DNA from: DATBLQ01 sp036555325
Lineage (GTDB): Bacteria > Pseudomonadota > Alphaproteobacteria > Rhizobiales > Aestuariivirgaceae
Direction of reading: 5' to 3'
DNA: 64,000 bases
NCBI GenBank assembly: GCA_036555325.1
Contig: DATBLQ010000076.1
Coordinates: 3,343-67,342, forward strand
The translations under genes and the position numbers were made by a program. The notes beneath the pieces were generated by a model that ran no database searches, was not told the DNA's origin, and saw only the letters and a list, made by a program, of their open reading frames with translations. Shown here piece after piece: positions 51,749-61,482 of the stretch. Every line of letters begins with the position of its first letter. The stretch's first letter is position 1.

Positions 51749-52105
51749 TCAGTCATGCTTAACCGTCTCGCCTTCGCCTCCCTTGGGACCCCAAAACACA
51801 ACCCAGGTTACGAAATCTTCAGAAATGTCTCCGAAATGGTGGCGAGCCCTTGCTGGTACGAAAAGAGCATCGCCAGAGCGCACCCTTTCAGACTTCGCCT
51901 CCAGATAGAAGGTCGCCGCGCCGCTGGTTATGAAATAAAGCTCATCCTGCTCATGAGGTGTTTGATTGTCCCGGCCGCGCGGCGCGAAGACTTCCACCGA
52001 CATCGATCCATGGCGCATTGCCTCGGCGAACGGTTCACCCGACGGCCAATCGCTTGAAGCCGCGCCGGGGATTTTCTTCAAGATCTCGGCCAGCGAAACT
52101 TTCAT
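51749..52105 (-). CDS. small cupin-domain protein
   Basis: 118 residues from MKVSLAEILKKI, with AAGGAG upstream. The cupin motifs are visible: PHEQDELYFITSGAATF (with H and E of motif 1) and GDALFVPARARHHFGD (motif 2 His). A single metal-binding beta barrel. Enzyme or sensor; function not predictable. Lies between secG and pyrG. Confidence 0.88.
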   Translation of the reverse strand: MKVSLAEILKKIPGAASSDWPSGEPFAEAMRHGSMSVEVFAPRGRDNQTPHEQDELYFITSGAATFYLEAKSERVRSGDALFVPARARHHFGDISEDFVTWVVFWGPKGGEGETVKHD

Positions 52106-52143
52106 TGAAGACTCCTTCATTCTGAACTTCCGCCAAAAAGCGA

Positions 52144-52165
52144 AAAGGGCCTTTGCAGGCCCTTT
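52144..52165 (-). terminator. intrinsic terminator after secG
   Basis: AAAGGGCC (52144-52151) and GGCCCTTT (52158-52165) form a perfect 8-bp stem with a 6-base loop, three bases after the secG stop on the coding (minus) strand; the RNA then reads into U-rich sequence. It would separate secG from the cupin gene. Confidence 0.75.
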
Positions 52166-52168
52166 GAA

Positions 52169-52537
52169 CTATTGTCCCACAGGGACTTGCGGGGACTGAT
52201 TTGCCGGAGGAAGATTCGGCAAGATGTCCGGGGCCTGGTTTCCACCTTGCGGTGATGATGGCTGACCGGTGGCGGAGGGTTGCTGCTGATCGAACACCGA
52301 TGAGGGAGCATGCTGTTTTCGTGCGATCAGCGTGAGGGCAATCGAGGTTACGAAGAACGCGATGGCCAGCACGGCAGTTGTGCGAGTAAGGACGTTTGCA
52401 GCGCCGCGGCTGGTGAAAAGCGAACCCGCGCCGCCACTGCCAATGCCCAGGGCGCCTCCCTCGGAACGCTGAAGCAACACCACCCCAATGAGTGCAACTG
52501 CGATTAACAGGTGAATTACAAGGAGGAATTCGGTCAT
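52169..52537 (-). CDS. secG: preprotein translocase subunit SecG
   Basis: 122 residues. Two membrane helices: VIHLLIAVALIGVVLLQRSEGGALGIG and ANVLTRTTAVLAIAFFVTSIALTLIA, with the conserved LLQRSEGGALGIGSGG loop. A Pro/Gln/Ser-rich tail of about 50 residues follows, usual for alphaproteobacterial SecG. Part of the SecYEG channel. Confidence 0.95.
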   Translation of the reverse strand: MTEFLLVIHLLIAVALIGVVLLQRSEGGALGIGSGGAGSLFTSRGAANVLTRTTAVLAIAFFVTSIALTLIARKQHAPSSVFDQQQPSATGQPSSPQGGNQAPDILPNLPPANQSPQVPVGQ

Positions 52538-52675
52538 ACGGGAACCTGTCTGTTTGCGATGCTGCCTTTAGCGCGAATGGTCGTTGAATGCAAATCTCGA
52601 CACTGGGAAAGATGGGCTATAGCTTGGAGGGTGCAAGCGTTTTTGTCCAACCACCGCAGCCCCTTCCCGCACATA

Positions 52676-53893
52676 ATGAGTTCCCCGCAAATTTTCGGTG
52701 TTCCGCCTGAATTCCTGCTGTTCGGGATAACCCTGATCTGCGTTGTGCTCTTTCACCGGCACACCCTCTATGTCGCTTTGACGGGACTCGTGGCGATTTC
52801 GACATACAAGCTCTGGCTTACGGGTTTCGATGGCAGGCAAGGTCTATCCGGTCTTCTTGGTCACCTCGGTCACGAATGGGTGACATTGGCCAATCTGTTC
52901 GGGTTGCTCACGGGATTTGCTGTTCTTGCCCGGCATTTCGAGCAAAGCCGATTTCCGGATCTCATGCCCGACTATCTTCCAGACGATTGGACCGGAGGTC
53001 TCGTTCTACTTGGCGTGATTTTCATTCTGTCGAGCTTTCTTGACAACATAGCAGCCGCCCTCATCGGCGGAACAACGGCCCGTCACGTCTTCAGGTCACG
53101 AGTGCACATCGGTTACCTCGGTGGAATCGTCGCGGCTGCGAACGCCGGCGGCTCCTGGAGCGTCATCGGCGACACGACGACGACTATGATGTGGATTGCC
53201 GGAGTAAGCCCCCTGCTGGTTTTCGAAGCGATTGTCGCCGCTGTCTTCGCGTTTGCAATCTTCGCCGTGGCAGCGGCGCGCCAGCAGCACCGCTTCTCAC
53301 CGATCATCAAGGATGCGCCAAAAAAAATCCGCTTGCACTCTGTGCGTTTGTTGATCGTTGGATTGATTCTTTTGATCGCCGTTGTCGTCAATGCCGGCAG
53401 TAATGTGTACTTTCCGTCCGTACCGATGCATGTACCGGTGCTGGGGCTTGCGGTATGGCTCGCCCTCTTGCTCACTTCGTACCTAGCCAAGCCCGACTGG
53501 ACGGTCGTTTGGCCGGCAACGAAGGGGGCGGTCTTCCTCGTGTCCCTGGTTATGTGCGCCTCGATGATGCCGGTCGAGCGGCTGCCGGAGCCAGGATGGC
53601 AGACTGCTATGGGCGCGGGCTTCCTATCGGCAGTTTTCGACAATATTCCACTCACGGCGCTAGCGCTGAAGCAGGGCGGCTATGATTGGGGTTACCTCTC
53701 CTTCGCCGTTGGATTTGGCGGTTCAATCATCTGGTTCGGATCATCCGCCGGCGTGGCAATATCGAACATGTATCCCGAGGCGAAGTCCACAGCCCACTGG
53801 CTGCGTGGCAGTTGGCACGTGCCCTTATCCTATATCGTCGGATTCCTGTTGATGTTGCTGGTCATCGGCTGGCACGCCGACCTCCATCATTGA
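52676..53893 (+). CDS. ArsB/NhaD-type ion transporter superfamily membrane protein
   Basis: 405 residues from MSSPQIFGVPPEFLLFG. About eleven membrane helices. The two inverted repeat signatures are visible: LSSFLDNIAAALIGGTTAR and AVFDNIPLTALALKQGG, both with the D-N-I-(A/P) motif that marks the substrate site in this superfamily; the first is followed by GIVAAANAGGSWSVIGDTTTTMMW. Likely a sodium, proton or dicarboxylate transporter. No clear ribosome-binding site precedes this ATG. Confidence 0.82.
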   Translation: MSSPQIFGVPPEFLLFGITLICVVLFHRHTLYVALTGLVAISTYKLWLTGFDGRQGLSGLLGHLGHEWVTLANLFGLLTGFAVLARHFEQSRFPDLMPDYLPDDWTGGLVLLGVIFILSSFLDNIAAALIGGTTARHVFRSRVHIGYLGGIVAAANAGGSWSVIGDTTTTMMWIAGVSPLLVFEAIVAAVFAFAIFAVAAARQQHRFSPIIKDAPKKIRLHSVRLLIVGLILLIAVVVNAGSNVYFPSVPMHVPVLGLAVWLALLLTSYLAKPDWTVVWPATKGAVFLVSLVMCASMMPVERLPEPGWQTAMGAGFLSAVFDNIPLTALALKQGGYDWGYLSFAVGFGGSIIWFGSSAGVAISNMYPEAKSTAHWLRGSWHVPLSYIVGFLLMLLVIGWHADLHH

Positions 53894-53909
53894 GCGCACT
53901 GCGTCGCTG

Positions 53910-54530
53910 TCAGCGGAGCAGCCCCGATAGCGCACCGCGGCGCCCGCCTGTTCTATCTCCCGACAATGCAGACGTTCCACTGCCCGCTGCACCGGACGTT
54001 GCAGATCCAGCCGACCGTAGCGAAGCTCGCACAACATCTGTCCCTTGACCGACTGCAAGCCCCGTCCGAGGGGTCGGTCGCACTGTTTCCGCGTTTGCGG
54101 CCGATGCGGCGTGCGGCAGCAGGCCCTCTTCCAAGTGTTGGCGTAGCTTGTCCGCATATTGACTGGCAACCGCGGAAACGCTGGGCTGGAACTTCGGATG
54201 GGTGAAGTCGGCTTTCGCCCCGCCGGTCGTGGCCAAGGTCAATTCCGGAAGGTCACGCTGAAGTTTGTCGTGTTTGCCCGTTCGCGGCTCGAACCAGTCG
54301 GGATCTGAGTATTCTTCGACCGGCACAACACTTCCGAGTGACGAGAAATCAATTGATTTGGCTGATGGTGCCCCGTTAACTCTTATGTGCGAGGAAAATT
54401 GGACCGCAGCAAGCAGAGCAACGAGGCCCAAGACGGCCGCGAAAATCGGATATCGCCGCGCCGACCTCCGTGCGACCTCAATCCAGCTCAGCCCGAAAAA
54501 TCGCGTGCCCGCCATCACGCAATCCCGCAT
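53910..54530 (-). CDS. hypothetical single-pass membrane protein
   Basis: 206 residues. A cytosolic N-terminus (GTRFFGLSWIEVARRSARRYP) leads to a membrane helix (IFAAVLGLVALLAAVQF), then a periplasmic tail with a helical middle (SAVASQYADKLRQHLEEGLLP) and a low-complexity Ala/Gly/Ser/Arg end. No family is recognised. An alternative start five codons in is possible. It is encoded between the transporter and tpiA. Confidence 0.5.
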   Translation of the reverse strand: MRDCVMAGTRFFGLSWIEVARRSARRYPIFAAVLGLVALLAAVQFSSHIRVNGAPSAKSIDFSSLGSVVPVEEYSDPDWFEPRTGKHDKLQRDLPELTLATTGGAKADFTHPKFQPSVSAVASQYADKLRQHLEEGLLPHAASAANAETVRPTPRTGLAVGQGTDVVRASLRSAGSATSGAAGSGTSALSGDRTGGRRGALSGLLR

Positions 54531-54625
54531 GAATATCCTGGAGCGGATTTCGCTTGGTGAATGGGGCGGTTTGAAGGCCGTAGCTCAGGAATGCCACCGG
54601 CTCCGCCGGGGAAATCGACCGAACG

Positions 54626-55387
54626 TTAGCTGTAAGCCTTGACAATACCGATGAAATCCGCCGCCCTGAGGCTAGCGCCACCGACCAGCGCTCCATTTAC
54701 GTTCGCGATGGCCATCAATTCCACTGCGTTGGCTGGCTTCACTGATCCGCCGTAGAGAATCAACGCCGACTCCATCCCGCTTCCAACATGCTTGGCGAGC
54801 ATTGAGCGGACGTGGCCGTGCACCTCGCCGATCTGGGCGGGGGTGGGCGTCAAGCCTGTTCCGATGGCCCACACCGGCTCATAGGCAATGATGGTGTTCG
54901 CGCCATTCGAATCTTCCGGGACCGAGGCCTTCAGCTGCTCGGCCGTGATCTGCAAGGTTTCGCCGTGCTTGCGTTGCTCGAGGGTCTCGCCGATACAAAT
55001 AATGGGAACAAGTCCGGCTCGATGCGCAGCTTGAGCCTTGCCGCGGACCAGTTCATCGCTCTCGGCGTACCCTATGCGCCGTTCGGAATGTCCCACGATT
55101 ACAAAGGAAGCTCCCGCGTCTTTCAGCATCTCCGCGGCCACTTCTCCTGTGTAAGGACCAGTAGGCTCGGGATGACAGTTCTGCCCGCCCAGCCTGATCG
55201 GCGATGACCGTGTCAAACGAGACGCAGCCATGAGCAGTGACGCCGGCGGGCAAATCAGCACGTCGCAGCTTAATTTGACGCCCTTCAGCATGGTGGCAAG
55301 CAAGCGCAGCTCGGCCAGTGAGGCCGTCGTTCCATGCATCTTCCAGTTTCCCGCCACCAGGGCGCGGGAACCCCCTGTCACCGGCAC
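54626..55387 (-). CDS. tpiA: triose-phosphate isomerase
   Basis: 253 residues from a GTG with GGAG upstream. Active-site Lys in GNWKMHG, His in VIVGHSERR, Glu in IAYEPVWAIGTG and the phosphate-binding GGASL near the end are intact. Interconverts dihydroxyacetone phosphate and glyceraldehyde 3-phosphate. Divergent from the ppiD-type gene, the common rhizobial arrangement. Confidence 0.98.
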   Translation of the reverse strand: MPVTGGSRALVAGNWKMHGTTASLAELRLLATMLKGVKLSCDVLICPPASLLMAASRLTRSSPIRLGGQNCHPEPTGPYTGEVAAEMLKDAGASFVIVGHSERRIGYAESDELVRGKAQAAHRAGLVPIICIGETLEQRKHGETLQITAEQLKASVPEDSNGANTIIAYEPVWAIGTGLTPTPAQIGEVHGHVRSMLAKHVGSGMESALILYGGSVKPANAVELMAIANVNGALVGGASLRAADFIGIVKAYS

Positions 55388-55540
55388 TCTTGATTCTCCG
55401 CTATGCGACTGGAATATCTAGCAAACGGCTAAGCCAATGCGAAGCTGAATCACAGCTGCAAAGCCTTGCAGCGATGGAGAGCTCTACCTATTATGCGCCG
55501 CGCTCGACCCGCGCGGCCGTTGAAGTAGGAATTCGTTTCC

Positions 55541-57427
55541 ATGATGGACAGTCTGCGAAGCGCTGCCACCGGATGGATGGCAAAGATCTTGATTGGTCTC
55601 CTTGCGCTAAGCTTCGGAATATGGGGCATCAACGATGTCTTCAGAGGCTACCGCTCCGACGTGCTGGCCTCCGTCGGCGATTATGAAATATCTGCCGAGA
55701 CCTTCCGGCGAAATTTCGATTTGCAGCTGCGAAGCTATTCGCGTCAGGCGGGTCAACCGATCACCAGCCGGCGGGCCATTGAGCTCGGGCTTGATCGCCA
55801 AATTCTGGGTCAGATGCTACGTGACGGAGCGCTGCAGCAGAAGGCCACGGAAATGAAACTGGCTGTGCCAGACGCGATCGTCGTCCAGGAGGTTCATCGA
55901 GACAAGATATTTCAAAACTCGCGTGGGGAGTTCGACGCCAACCGCTTTCGGCAGATTCTTCAGCAGAATGGTCTGAACGAGCAAATTTATTTGCAGGAAG
56001 AAAAGGTCGCTAAGCAACGGCGGGCGTTGGTGGAGCCGTTGATTGCAGACTTCAGCGCGCCCGATATCCTTGTTGATGCCGTTTTGCGGCAGGTCAACGA
56101 AGAGCGGGACGCGAGATATTTCGAATTGAAAGCCAATGAGAGCGAGCTTCCCGCCGCCTCAGAGGGAGATTTGAAATCGTTCTACGAGAAAAACCCGCAA
56201 CTCTTCACCGCTCCAGCCTATCGTTCACTTGCGTTGCTGAAGGTCGAGCCCCAGGATCTGGTTGCTTCGATCAATGTGACGGATGACGAGCTGCTCGCAG
56301 CTTATGAAAAGCGAAAGGCAGAATACAGCACGCCCGAGCGTCGCCAGATTTTGCAAATCACCTTTCCAACGCTCCAGGAAGCGAGTACCGCAAAAGAGCG
56401 CATCGACAAGGGCACTGACTTCCTGTCGGTCGCCAAGGAACGCGGCCTCAGCGAGAAAGATGCGACCCTTGGAGAACTCGCTCGCAACGACATACCTGAT
56501 AAGGCCATCGCGGACGCAGCGTTTGCCTTGAGTGAGGGTGCCGTTAGCCAACCCGTGGAAGGAAGGCTTGCCAAGGCGCTGCTCAAGGTTACCAAGATTT
56601 ACCCCGAGGTCGTCAAATCCTTCGCTGAAGTGCGCGAAGATCTCCGCAACAAGATCAGGCTCGAGCGGGCTCATGAGGAAATTTTGACCATGCATGGCAA
56701 GGTTGAGGATGAGCGCGCCGGGGGGGCCAACTTCGAATCGATTGCCAAGACGCTCAACATCTCGCTCATTACTGTGCCGGCCGTCGATGCCAAGGGTTTC
56801 GACAAAGCCGACAAGCCAGTCGAAATTCCTGGGAAGACTGAGGTGCTGAACCTGGCATTTGAGAGCGATGTCGGCGTCGAAACCGATCCCATTCCCACAA
56901 AAGGCGAGGGATTTATTTGGGTAGAAGTGAGAGATGCCACCGCGGCGGCCGTCCGCCCCTTTGCCGAGGTCAAAGACGAAGTGCGCAAGACATATACTGC
57001 TCGCAAGCTGCGTGAACAGGTGTTGAAGAAAGCAAGCGATCTTGTGAAACGGGCACAAAGTGGCACCTCGCTTGAAACTCTGGCACAGGAGGTCGGAGCG
57101 GAGATCAAGACCGAGGCCGGACTAAAGCGCAACGAGACAACACAGAATTTCGACGCCGCCGCGGTTTCGGCACTCTTCCTCGCCGCCGACAATGGGTTCT
57201 CCTATGCGCCCGATGTCGAAGGCCGGAGTGCCAAGATCATGCAGGCCCTGCCAATCTCGGCGCCCGCTTACAATCCCGGATCCAAGGACGCCGAGGCCCT
57301 GCGCAACGCCCTGCAGGAAGGCCTGCGCAACGATCTCGTTGGCACCTACATTTCGGCGGTTCAAAAGTCACTCGGCGTGATCGTTAACGACCAGCTCTGG
57401 CGCCAGACGACAGGCGCCCCCCAGTAG
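55541..57427 (+). CDS. PpiD/SurA-type membrane-anchored peptidyl-prolyl isomerase
   Basis: 628 residues. Cytosolic stub, one membrane helix (KILIGLLALSFGIWGI), an N-terminal SurA_N-like region (DYEISAETFRRNFDLQL, VQEVHRDKIFQNSRGEFDANRF), then a parvulin-type domain (RQILQITFPTLQEASTAKERIDKGTDFLSVAKERGLSEKDATLGEL) and a long helical C-terminal part. A periplasmic folding factor for exported and outer-membrane proteins. trpE follows 18 bases later. Confidence 0.92.
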   Translation: MMDSLRSAATGWMAKILIGLLALSFGIWGINDVFRGYRSDVLASVGDYEISAETFRRNFDLQLRSYSRQAGQPITSRRAIELGLDRQILGQMLRDGALQQKATEMKLAVPDAIVVQEVHRDKIFQNSRGEFDANRFRQILQQNGLNEQIYLQEEKVAKQRRALVEPLIADFSAPDILVDAVLRQVNEERDARYFELKANESELPAASEGDLKSFYEKNPQLFTAPAYRSLALLKVEPQDLVASINVTDDELLAAYEKRKAEYSTPERRQILQITFPTLQEASTAKERIDKGTDFLSVAKERGLSEKDATLGELARNDIPDKAIADAAFALSEGAVSQPVEGRLAKALLKVTKIYPEVVKSFAEVREDLRNKIRLERAHEEILTMHGKVEDERAGGANFESIAKTLNISLITVPAVDAKGFDKADKPVEIPGKTEVLNLAFESDVGVETDPIPTKGEGFIWVEVRDATAAAVRPFAEVKDEVRKTYTARKLREQVLKKASDLVKRAQSGTSLETLAQEVGAEIKTEAGLKRNETTQNFDAAAVSALFLAADNGFSYAPDVEGRSAKIMQALPISAPAYNPGSKDAEALRNALQEGLRNDLVGTYISAVQKSLGVIVNDQLWRQTTGAPQ

Positions 57428-57445
57428 ACTCACCGACGGCGCACA

Positions 57446-58966
57446 ATGCAGATCAGCCCCGATTTCGAGGAGTTTGAATCGCGCTATCGCAAAGGCGTAG
57501 CGCAGGTAGTTTCGACACGCCTTGTTGCGGATCTTGAGACACCAGTCTCGGCGATGCTTAAACTTGCACGAAGCGAGCCTTATAGTTTCCTGCTGGAATC
57601 GGTCGAAGGCGGGTCCGTGCGCGGGCGCTATTCGATCATTGGGCTAAAACCCGACATCATCTGGCGCTCATCGGGCACGAAGGCAGAGATCAACCGCAGA
57701 GCGCTCGCCGATCCCAAGGGTCCATTCGAAGTCGCAGGCGCCGATCCTCTGACTTCGCTCCGCGCGCTTCTTGGTCAATCTAGAATCGACCTGCCTGACC
57801 AGCTGCCGCCCATGTCCGCCGGGGTGTTCGGCTATATGTCATACGACATGGTCCGGCTGATGGAAGAATTGCCCAAGGTGAATCCTGATAGTCTGCGTTT
57901 GCCGGATGGCATGCTCATACGACCCACGATTATGGCGATCTTCGATTCGGTAAATGACGAAGTGACGGTGGTGACACCGGTTTACCCGGAAACGACGCTC
58001 AGCACCAAGGCAGCCTATGCCCGCGCCTCCGAGCGCATCACGGAGGTGGTGGATGCTCTCGATCGCCCGCTCGATCACGAGGCCCGCAATCAGGCATCTG
58101 AGCTCAATATTGAAACGGCAGCCTCCAACACCAGCCCGCACGAATACATGGACATGGTGCGCAAGGCCAAGGAGCTCATAGCCGCCGGCGACATTTTTCA
58201 AGTTGTCCTGTCTCAGCGCTTTGAAACAAATTTCCAACTCCCGCCCTTCTCGCTCTACCGCGCACTCAGACGGGTCAATCCCTCGCCCTTTCTCTATTTT
58301 CTAGACTTCGGCGAGTTTTCGGTTATCGGCTCCAGCCCGGAGATTTTAGTGCGTGTCCGTGAGGGTAAAGTCACCATTCGCCCCATTGCCGGCACGCGGC
58401 GGCGCGGCGCGACACCGGCGGAGGACAGGGCTCTCGCCGATGAGCTCCTCGCCGATCCCAAAGAGCGCGCCGAGCATCTAATGCTGCTGGATCTGGGCCG
58501 AAATGATGCTGGTCGCGTCTCGGAAATCGGATCGGTGAAGGTCACAGACAAGTTCATTCTCGAATACTACAGCCAGGTCATGCATATCGTATCGAATGTC
58601 GAAGGAAAGCTCGACAAGAAATACGACGCCATCGATGCGCTGGTTGCAGGGTTCCCGGCGGGGACTGTTTCAGGCGCGCCAAAGGTAAGGGCGATGCAAA
58701 TCATCGATGAGCTCGAACGGGAGAAGCGCGGGGTCTACGCTGGTTGTGTGGGATATTTCTCGGCCAACGGCGATATGGACACCTGCATCGTTCTGCGTAC
58801 CGCTATTGTCAAGGATGGAAAGATGTATGTACAGGCCGGTGCGGGAATCGTGGCTGACAGCGTGGCGGAAAACGAGCACCAAGAGTGTCTAAGCAAAGCC
58901 AAGGCTCTGTTTAGGGCAGCGGAAGAGGCCGCACGTTTCGCGGGCCTTGCACGGCGGGGTCAGTAG
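57446..58966 (+). CDS. trpE: anthranilate synthase component I
   Basis: 506 residues of the chorismate-using subunit. The feedback-inhibition LLES motif (SFLLESVEGG) is near the N-terminus; the catalytic core has FQVVLSQRFE, PIAGTRRRG, HLMLLDLGRNDAGRVSE and GAPKVRAMQIIDELE. It lacks a fused glutamine amidotransferase domain, unlike the TrpEG fusion of Rhizobium and Brucella. The glutaminase (trpG) and trpD/trpC genes that often follow are not here; an amidase gene on the other strand comes next. Confidence 0.95.
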   Translation: MQISPDFEEFESRYRKGVAQVVSTRLVADLETPVSAMLKLARSEPYSFLLESVEGGSVRGRYSIIGLKPDIIWRSSGTKAEINRRALADPKGPFEVAGADPLTSLRALLGQSRIDLPDQLPPMSAGVFGYMSYDMVRLMEELPKVNPDSLRLPDGMLIRPTIMAIFDSVNDEVTVVTPVYPETTLSTKAAYARASERITEVVDALDRPLDHEARNQASELNIETAASNTSPHEYMDMVRKAKELIAAGDIFQVVLSQRFETNFQLPPFSLYRALRRVNPSPFLYFLDFGEFSVIGSSPEILVRVREGKVTIRPIAGTRRRGATPAEDRALADELLADPKERAEHLMLLDLGRNDAGRVSEIGSVKVTDKFILEYYSQVMHIVSNVEGKLDKKYDAIDALVAGFPAGTVSGAPKVRAMQIIDELEREKRGVYAGCVGYFSANGDMDTCIVLRTAIVKDGKMYVQAGAGIVADSVAENEHQECLSKAKALFRAAEEAARFAGLARRGQ

Positions 58967-58990
58967 AGCGAAGCAAGGGTGTGGACCAGC

Positions 58991-60469
58991 CTACAGTTTG
59001 CACAGCCTGTAACTGTCGATCCAGGGCCTCAATCGCTCGAATTCCGCGCTTGCCGTAATTACGTCGGCATCGGCATAGCGTTTGCCGACGATCTGCATGC
59101 CCACCGGCAATCCGTTGCCCGCGAGCCCCGCAGGAACGCTGGCTGCCGGATAGCCTATAAAGTTGATTAGATAAGTCATGCACCAGCCAATCAGTCGATC
59201 GATCGCCTGTCCCTCGATTGCTGCTGGCCCGAGCGTGTTCCCGTCCGCCGCATTGTCAACAGCGAGGCAGGCCAGTGTCGGCGATACCAGAAAGTCGTAG
59301 CGATCGAGCACACCTCGCAGCGCGTCGAAAATTTCGCTGCGCACCGCCTGATCGGAAATATATTGCGTGACTGTCAAGCTCCGTCCGATGTCGTCCCAAT
59401 GGAGAACTTCTGGCGGAAGATCGGCACGGTGATCGCGTAGGAGATTTATGCCTTCGCGTTTGAACTTCTCCATTGCCGCGACTTGCAGCGGAGCGATAAA
59501 GCGGCACCAAATATCGCTCAGCTCCCGCTGCGAACGGCGAAGGCCAACGTCGACTTCTTCGACATGGGCACCTGCCTCCTCGAATGTGGTGACGGCTTTG
59601 TCGACGACTGCAGTGACCTGGCGGTCGACCGGGAAGATGCCGTAGTCGCGCGTGTAGGCGATCTTTTTGCCGGCGAGTGAACCTCGCAAGGCGGAAATGA
59701 AGTCTATCTTATCGTCTATGCTGTAAGGATCGCGCGAATCGTAGCCCGCGAGTACCGTCATCGCCAAGGCGGAATCTTCGACCGTACGACTGATCGGGCC
59801 TTCGAAGATGAAAGGTGCCGTGCCACCGAAAGCGTTTGGCCTGGTAACCAGCGGCACACGACCAAAGGATGGCTTGTATCCATAGACGCCGCACCACGAC
59901 GACGGAATACGGATCGACCCACCGCCATCGGTTCCCTCGCAAAGCGGGAGCAATCCGGCAGCAACGGCCCCTGCGCTTCCGCCCGAAGAGCCCCCGGTGT
60001 TCTTCGACAGATCGAACGGGTTTTTCGATGGCCCAAACAGATAGTTGTCGCACGTTCCGCGAAATCCAAACACAGGGCTATTGGTTTTCCCGATGATAAT
60101 CGCACCTGCTCGTTCCATCCGTTCAGCGAACGCGCAGTAAGTGTGGACTACGTAATTCTTGAGGGCGCGAATGCCGCCGAAGGTCGTAACCCACCCCGGC
60201 TTGTAGTCGAAGCAGTCTTTCATCGCGATCGGCACTCCGTGCAGAGGACCAACTTCACCGCCGCGCATGATTGTAGCTTCCGCTGCTTTTGCCGCCTGCC
60301 GCGCTTCGTCGAACTTCAATATGATTAGCGCATTGATCTTCGGGTTATGCGCCTCGATTCTGGCGATGGCGCTGTCCACCACCTCGACCGGCGATATCTG
60401 CTTGCGGCGGATTCTTGCCGCCAGGGTGGCCGCAGATTCAGTTGCAGACAGGTTTTGAACTTCATGCAT
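58991..60469 (-). CDS. amidase (amidase-signature family)
   Basis: 492 residues. The Ser-cisSer-Lys triad is visible: Lys in GVPIAMKDCFD, cis-Ser in NTGGSSGGSAGAVAAG, nucleophile Ser in GTDGGGSIRIPSSWCG. A full-length enzyme of the GatA/indoleacetamide-hydrolase type. It is not beside gatB or gatC, so it is likely a catabolic amidase acting on an unknown amide. AAGGTGG precedes the ATG. Converges with trpE. Confidence 0.92.
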   Translation of the reverse strand: MHEVQNLSATESAATLAARIRRKQISPVEVVDSAIARIEAHNPKINALIILKFDEARQAAKAAEATIMRGGEVGPLHGVPIAMKDCFDYKPGWVTTFGGIRALKNYVVHTYCAFAERMERAGAIIIGKTNSPVFGFRGTCDNYLFGPSKNPFDLSKNTGGSSGGSAGAVAAGLLPLCEGTDGGGSIRIPSSWCGVYGYKPSFGRVPLVTRPNAFGGTAPFIFEGPISRTVEDSALAMTVLAGYDSRDPYSIDDKIDFISALRGSLAGKKIAYTRDYGIFPVDRQVTAVVDKAVTTFEEAGAHVEEVDVGLRRSQRELSDIWCRFIAPLQVAAMEKFKREGINLLRDHRADLPPEVLHWDDIGRSLTVTQYISDQAVRSEIFDALRGVLDRYDFLVSPTLACLAVDNAADGNTLGPAAIEGQAIDRLIGWCMTYLINFIGYPAASVPAGLAGNGLPVGMQIVGKRYADADVITASAEFERLRPWIDSYRLCKL

Positions 60470-60487
60470 ATTTCCACCTTTTGCGAG

Positions 60488-61225
60488 TCAGCTTAACGCT
60501 TTTGTCATGATCGCTCGGAGGCAAGCCGCCGAAGTCTCAGGTCGATCATACTCCGGCGGGCGTAATTCGCCTCCCATGTATACATAGGGTCGGCGGAACT
60601 TCATCGTGCTGGCCATGATTTCAAGTGCAGCGAAATGGATTTCTTGAGGGCTCGCCTCGGCAACGATTCGACCGACATTGCGGGCCGTGATACCGCCCCC
60701 CGGCATGACGACGATCCGCTTCCCTGCCTGCCGTACAAGCTCGGCGATCAGCGGTAGCCCCTCAAGCGCCGTCCCCTCTTGGCCGGAGGTTAGTACGCGT
60801 TCAACACCGAGTCCGACCAACGCTTCCAACGCCTCAAAAGGATCTGGCGTCATGTCGAATGCACGATGAAACGTCACCGACATTGGCCGCGCACGCAGGA
60901 TCAACTCACGTGTCCGTCTCGCATCGACCCTGCCCTCCGACGTCAAAAGGCCTAGCACGATCCCGTCGGCGCTTTCCGCTTTTGCGGTATCGATGTCGCT
61001 CTCCATGATCGCCATTTCGTCGTCATCGAACGAAAAGTCCCCGCCGCGCGGCCTGATCATGACATGCAGCTTTAGACCCGCAATCATCCGCGCCTGGCGG
61101 ATCATGCCTAGGCTGGGCGTGGTACCACCCTCCAGGAGATCGCCACAAAGCTCAACCCGATCTGCCCCCGCGCCTTTGGCAACGCGCACACCAGCGACTG
61201 AATCCACGCATACCTCACAGATCAT
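60488..61225 (-). CDS. cutC: CutC-family protein
   Basis: 245 residues from MICEVCVDSVAGV, with GAGGG upstream. A TIM-barrel protein with family landmarks ADRVELCGDLLEGGTTPSLG, HVMIRPRGGDF, GIVLGLLTSEGRVD, VTFHRAFDMTPDP, GVERVLTSGQ and MPGGGITARNVG. Named for copper homeostasis in E. coli, though later work doubts a direct copper role. 18 bases upstream of the amidase gene, same strand. Confidence 0.92.
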   Translation of the reverse strand: MICEVCVDSVAGVRVAKGAGADRVELCGDLLEGGTTPSLGMIRQARMIAGLKLHVMIRPRGGDFSFDDDEMAIMESDIDTAKAESADGIVLGLLTSEGRVDARRTRELILRARPMSVTFHRAFDMTPDPFEALEALVGLGVERVLTSGQEGTALEGLPLIAELVRQAGKRIVVMPGGGITARNVGRIVAEASPQEIHFAALEIMASTMKFRRPYVYMGGELRPPEYDRPETSAACLRAIMTKALS

Positions 61226-61398
61226 GGGACACCCTCTGTGCACCTAACGCAGCCCGTTCCCTGTACATGCCATCGCAAAGCAGTCGCAGCAAGCGGGCCG
61301 ATTCCCTCATGGGAACCTGCTCTTGCGGAGAGCGTTGTATACCACTTCGGCTTCAATCGAATGGAACTCTGTCTCTCGGACTTTAAAAGGAGCCAGCT

Positions 61399-61473
61399 AT
61401 GCACGGGATCATTTATTTGATCGGTCTGGTGGTCGTTATCTTGTTCATTCTCTCTCTATTGGGTTTGCGATAG
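61399..61473 (+). CDS. 24-residue membrane peptide
   Basis: A tiny gene: MHGIIYLIGL to SLLGLR, 24 residues, nearly all hydrophobic and forming one membrane helix with a basic end. A strong AAGGAG lies nine bases before the ATG. The TAG stop overlaps the TAGGAGG ribosome-binding site of the next gene, so the two are coupled. I recall similar short peptides upstream of PhnA-like membrane genes in Mesorhizobium. Function unknown. Confidence 0.7.
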   Translation: MHGIIYLIGLVVVILFILSLLGLR

Positions 61474-61482
61474 GAGGATTCG

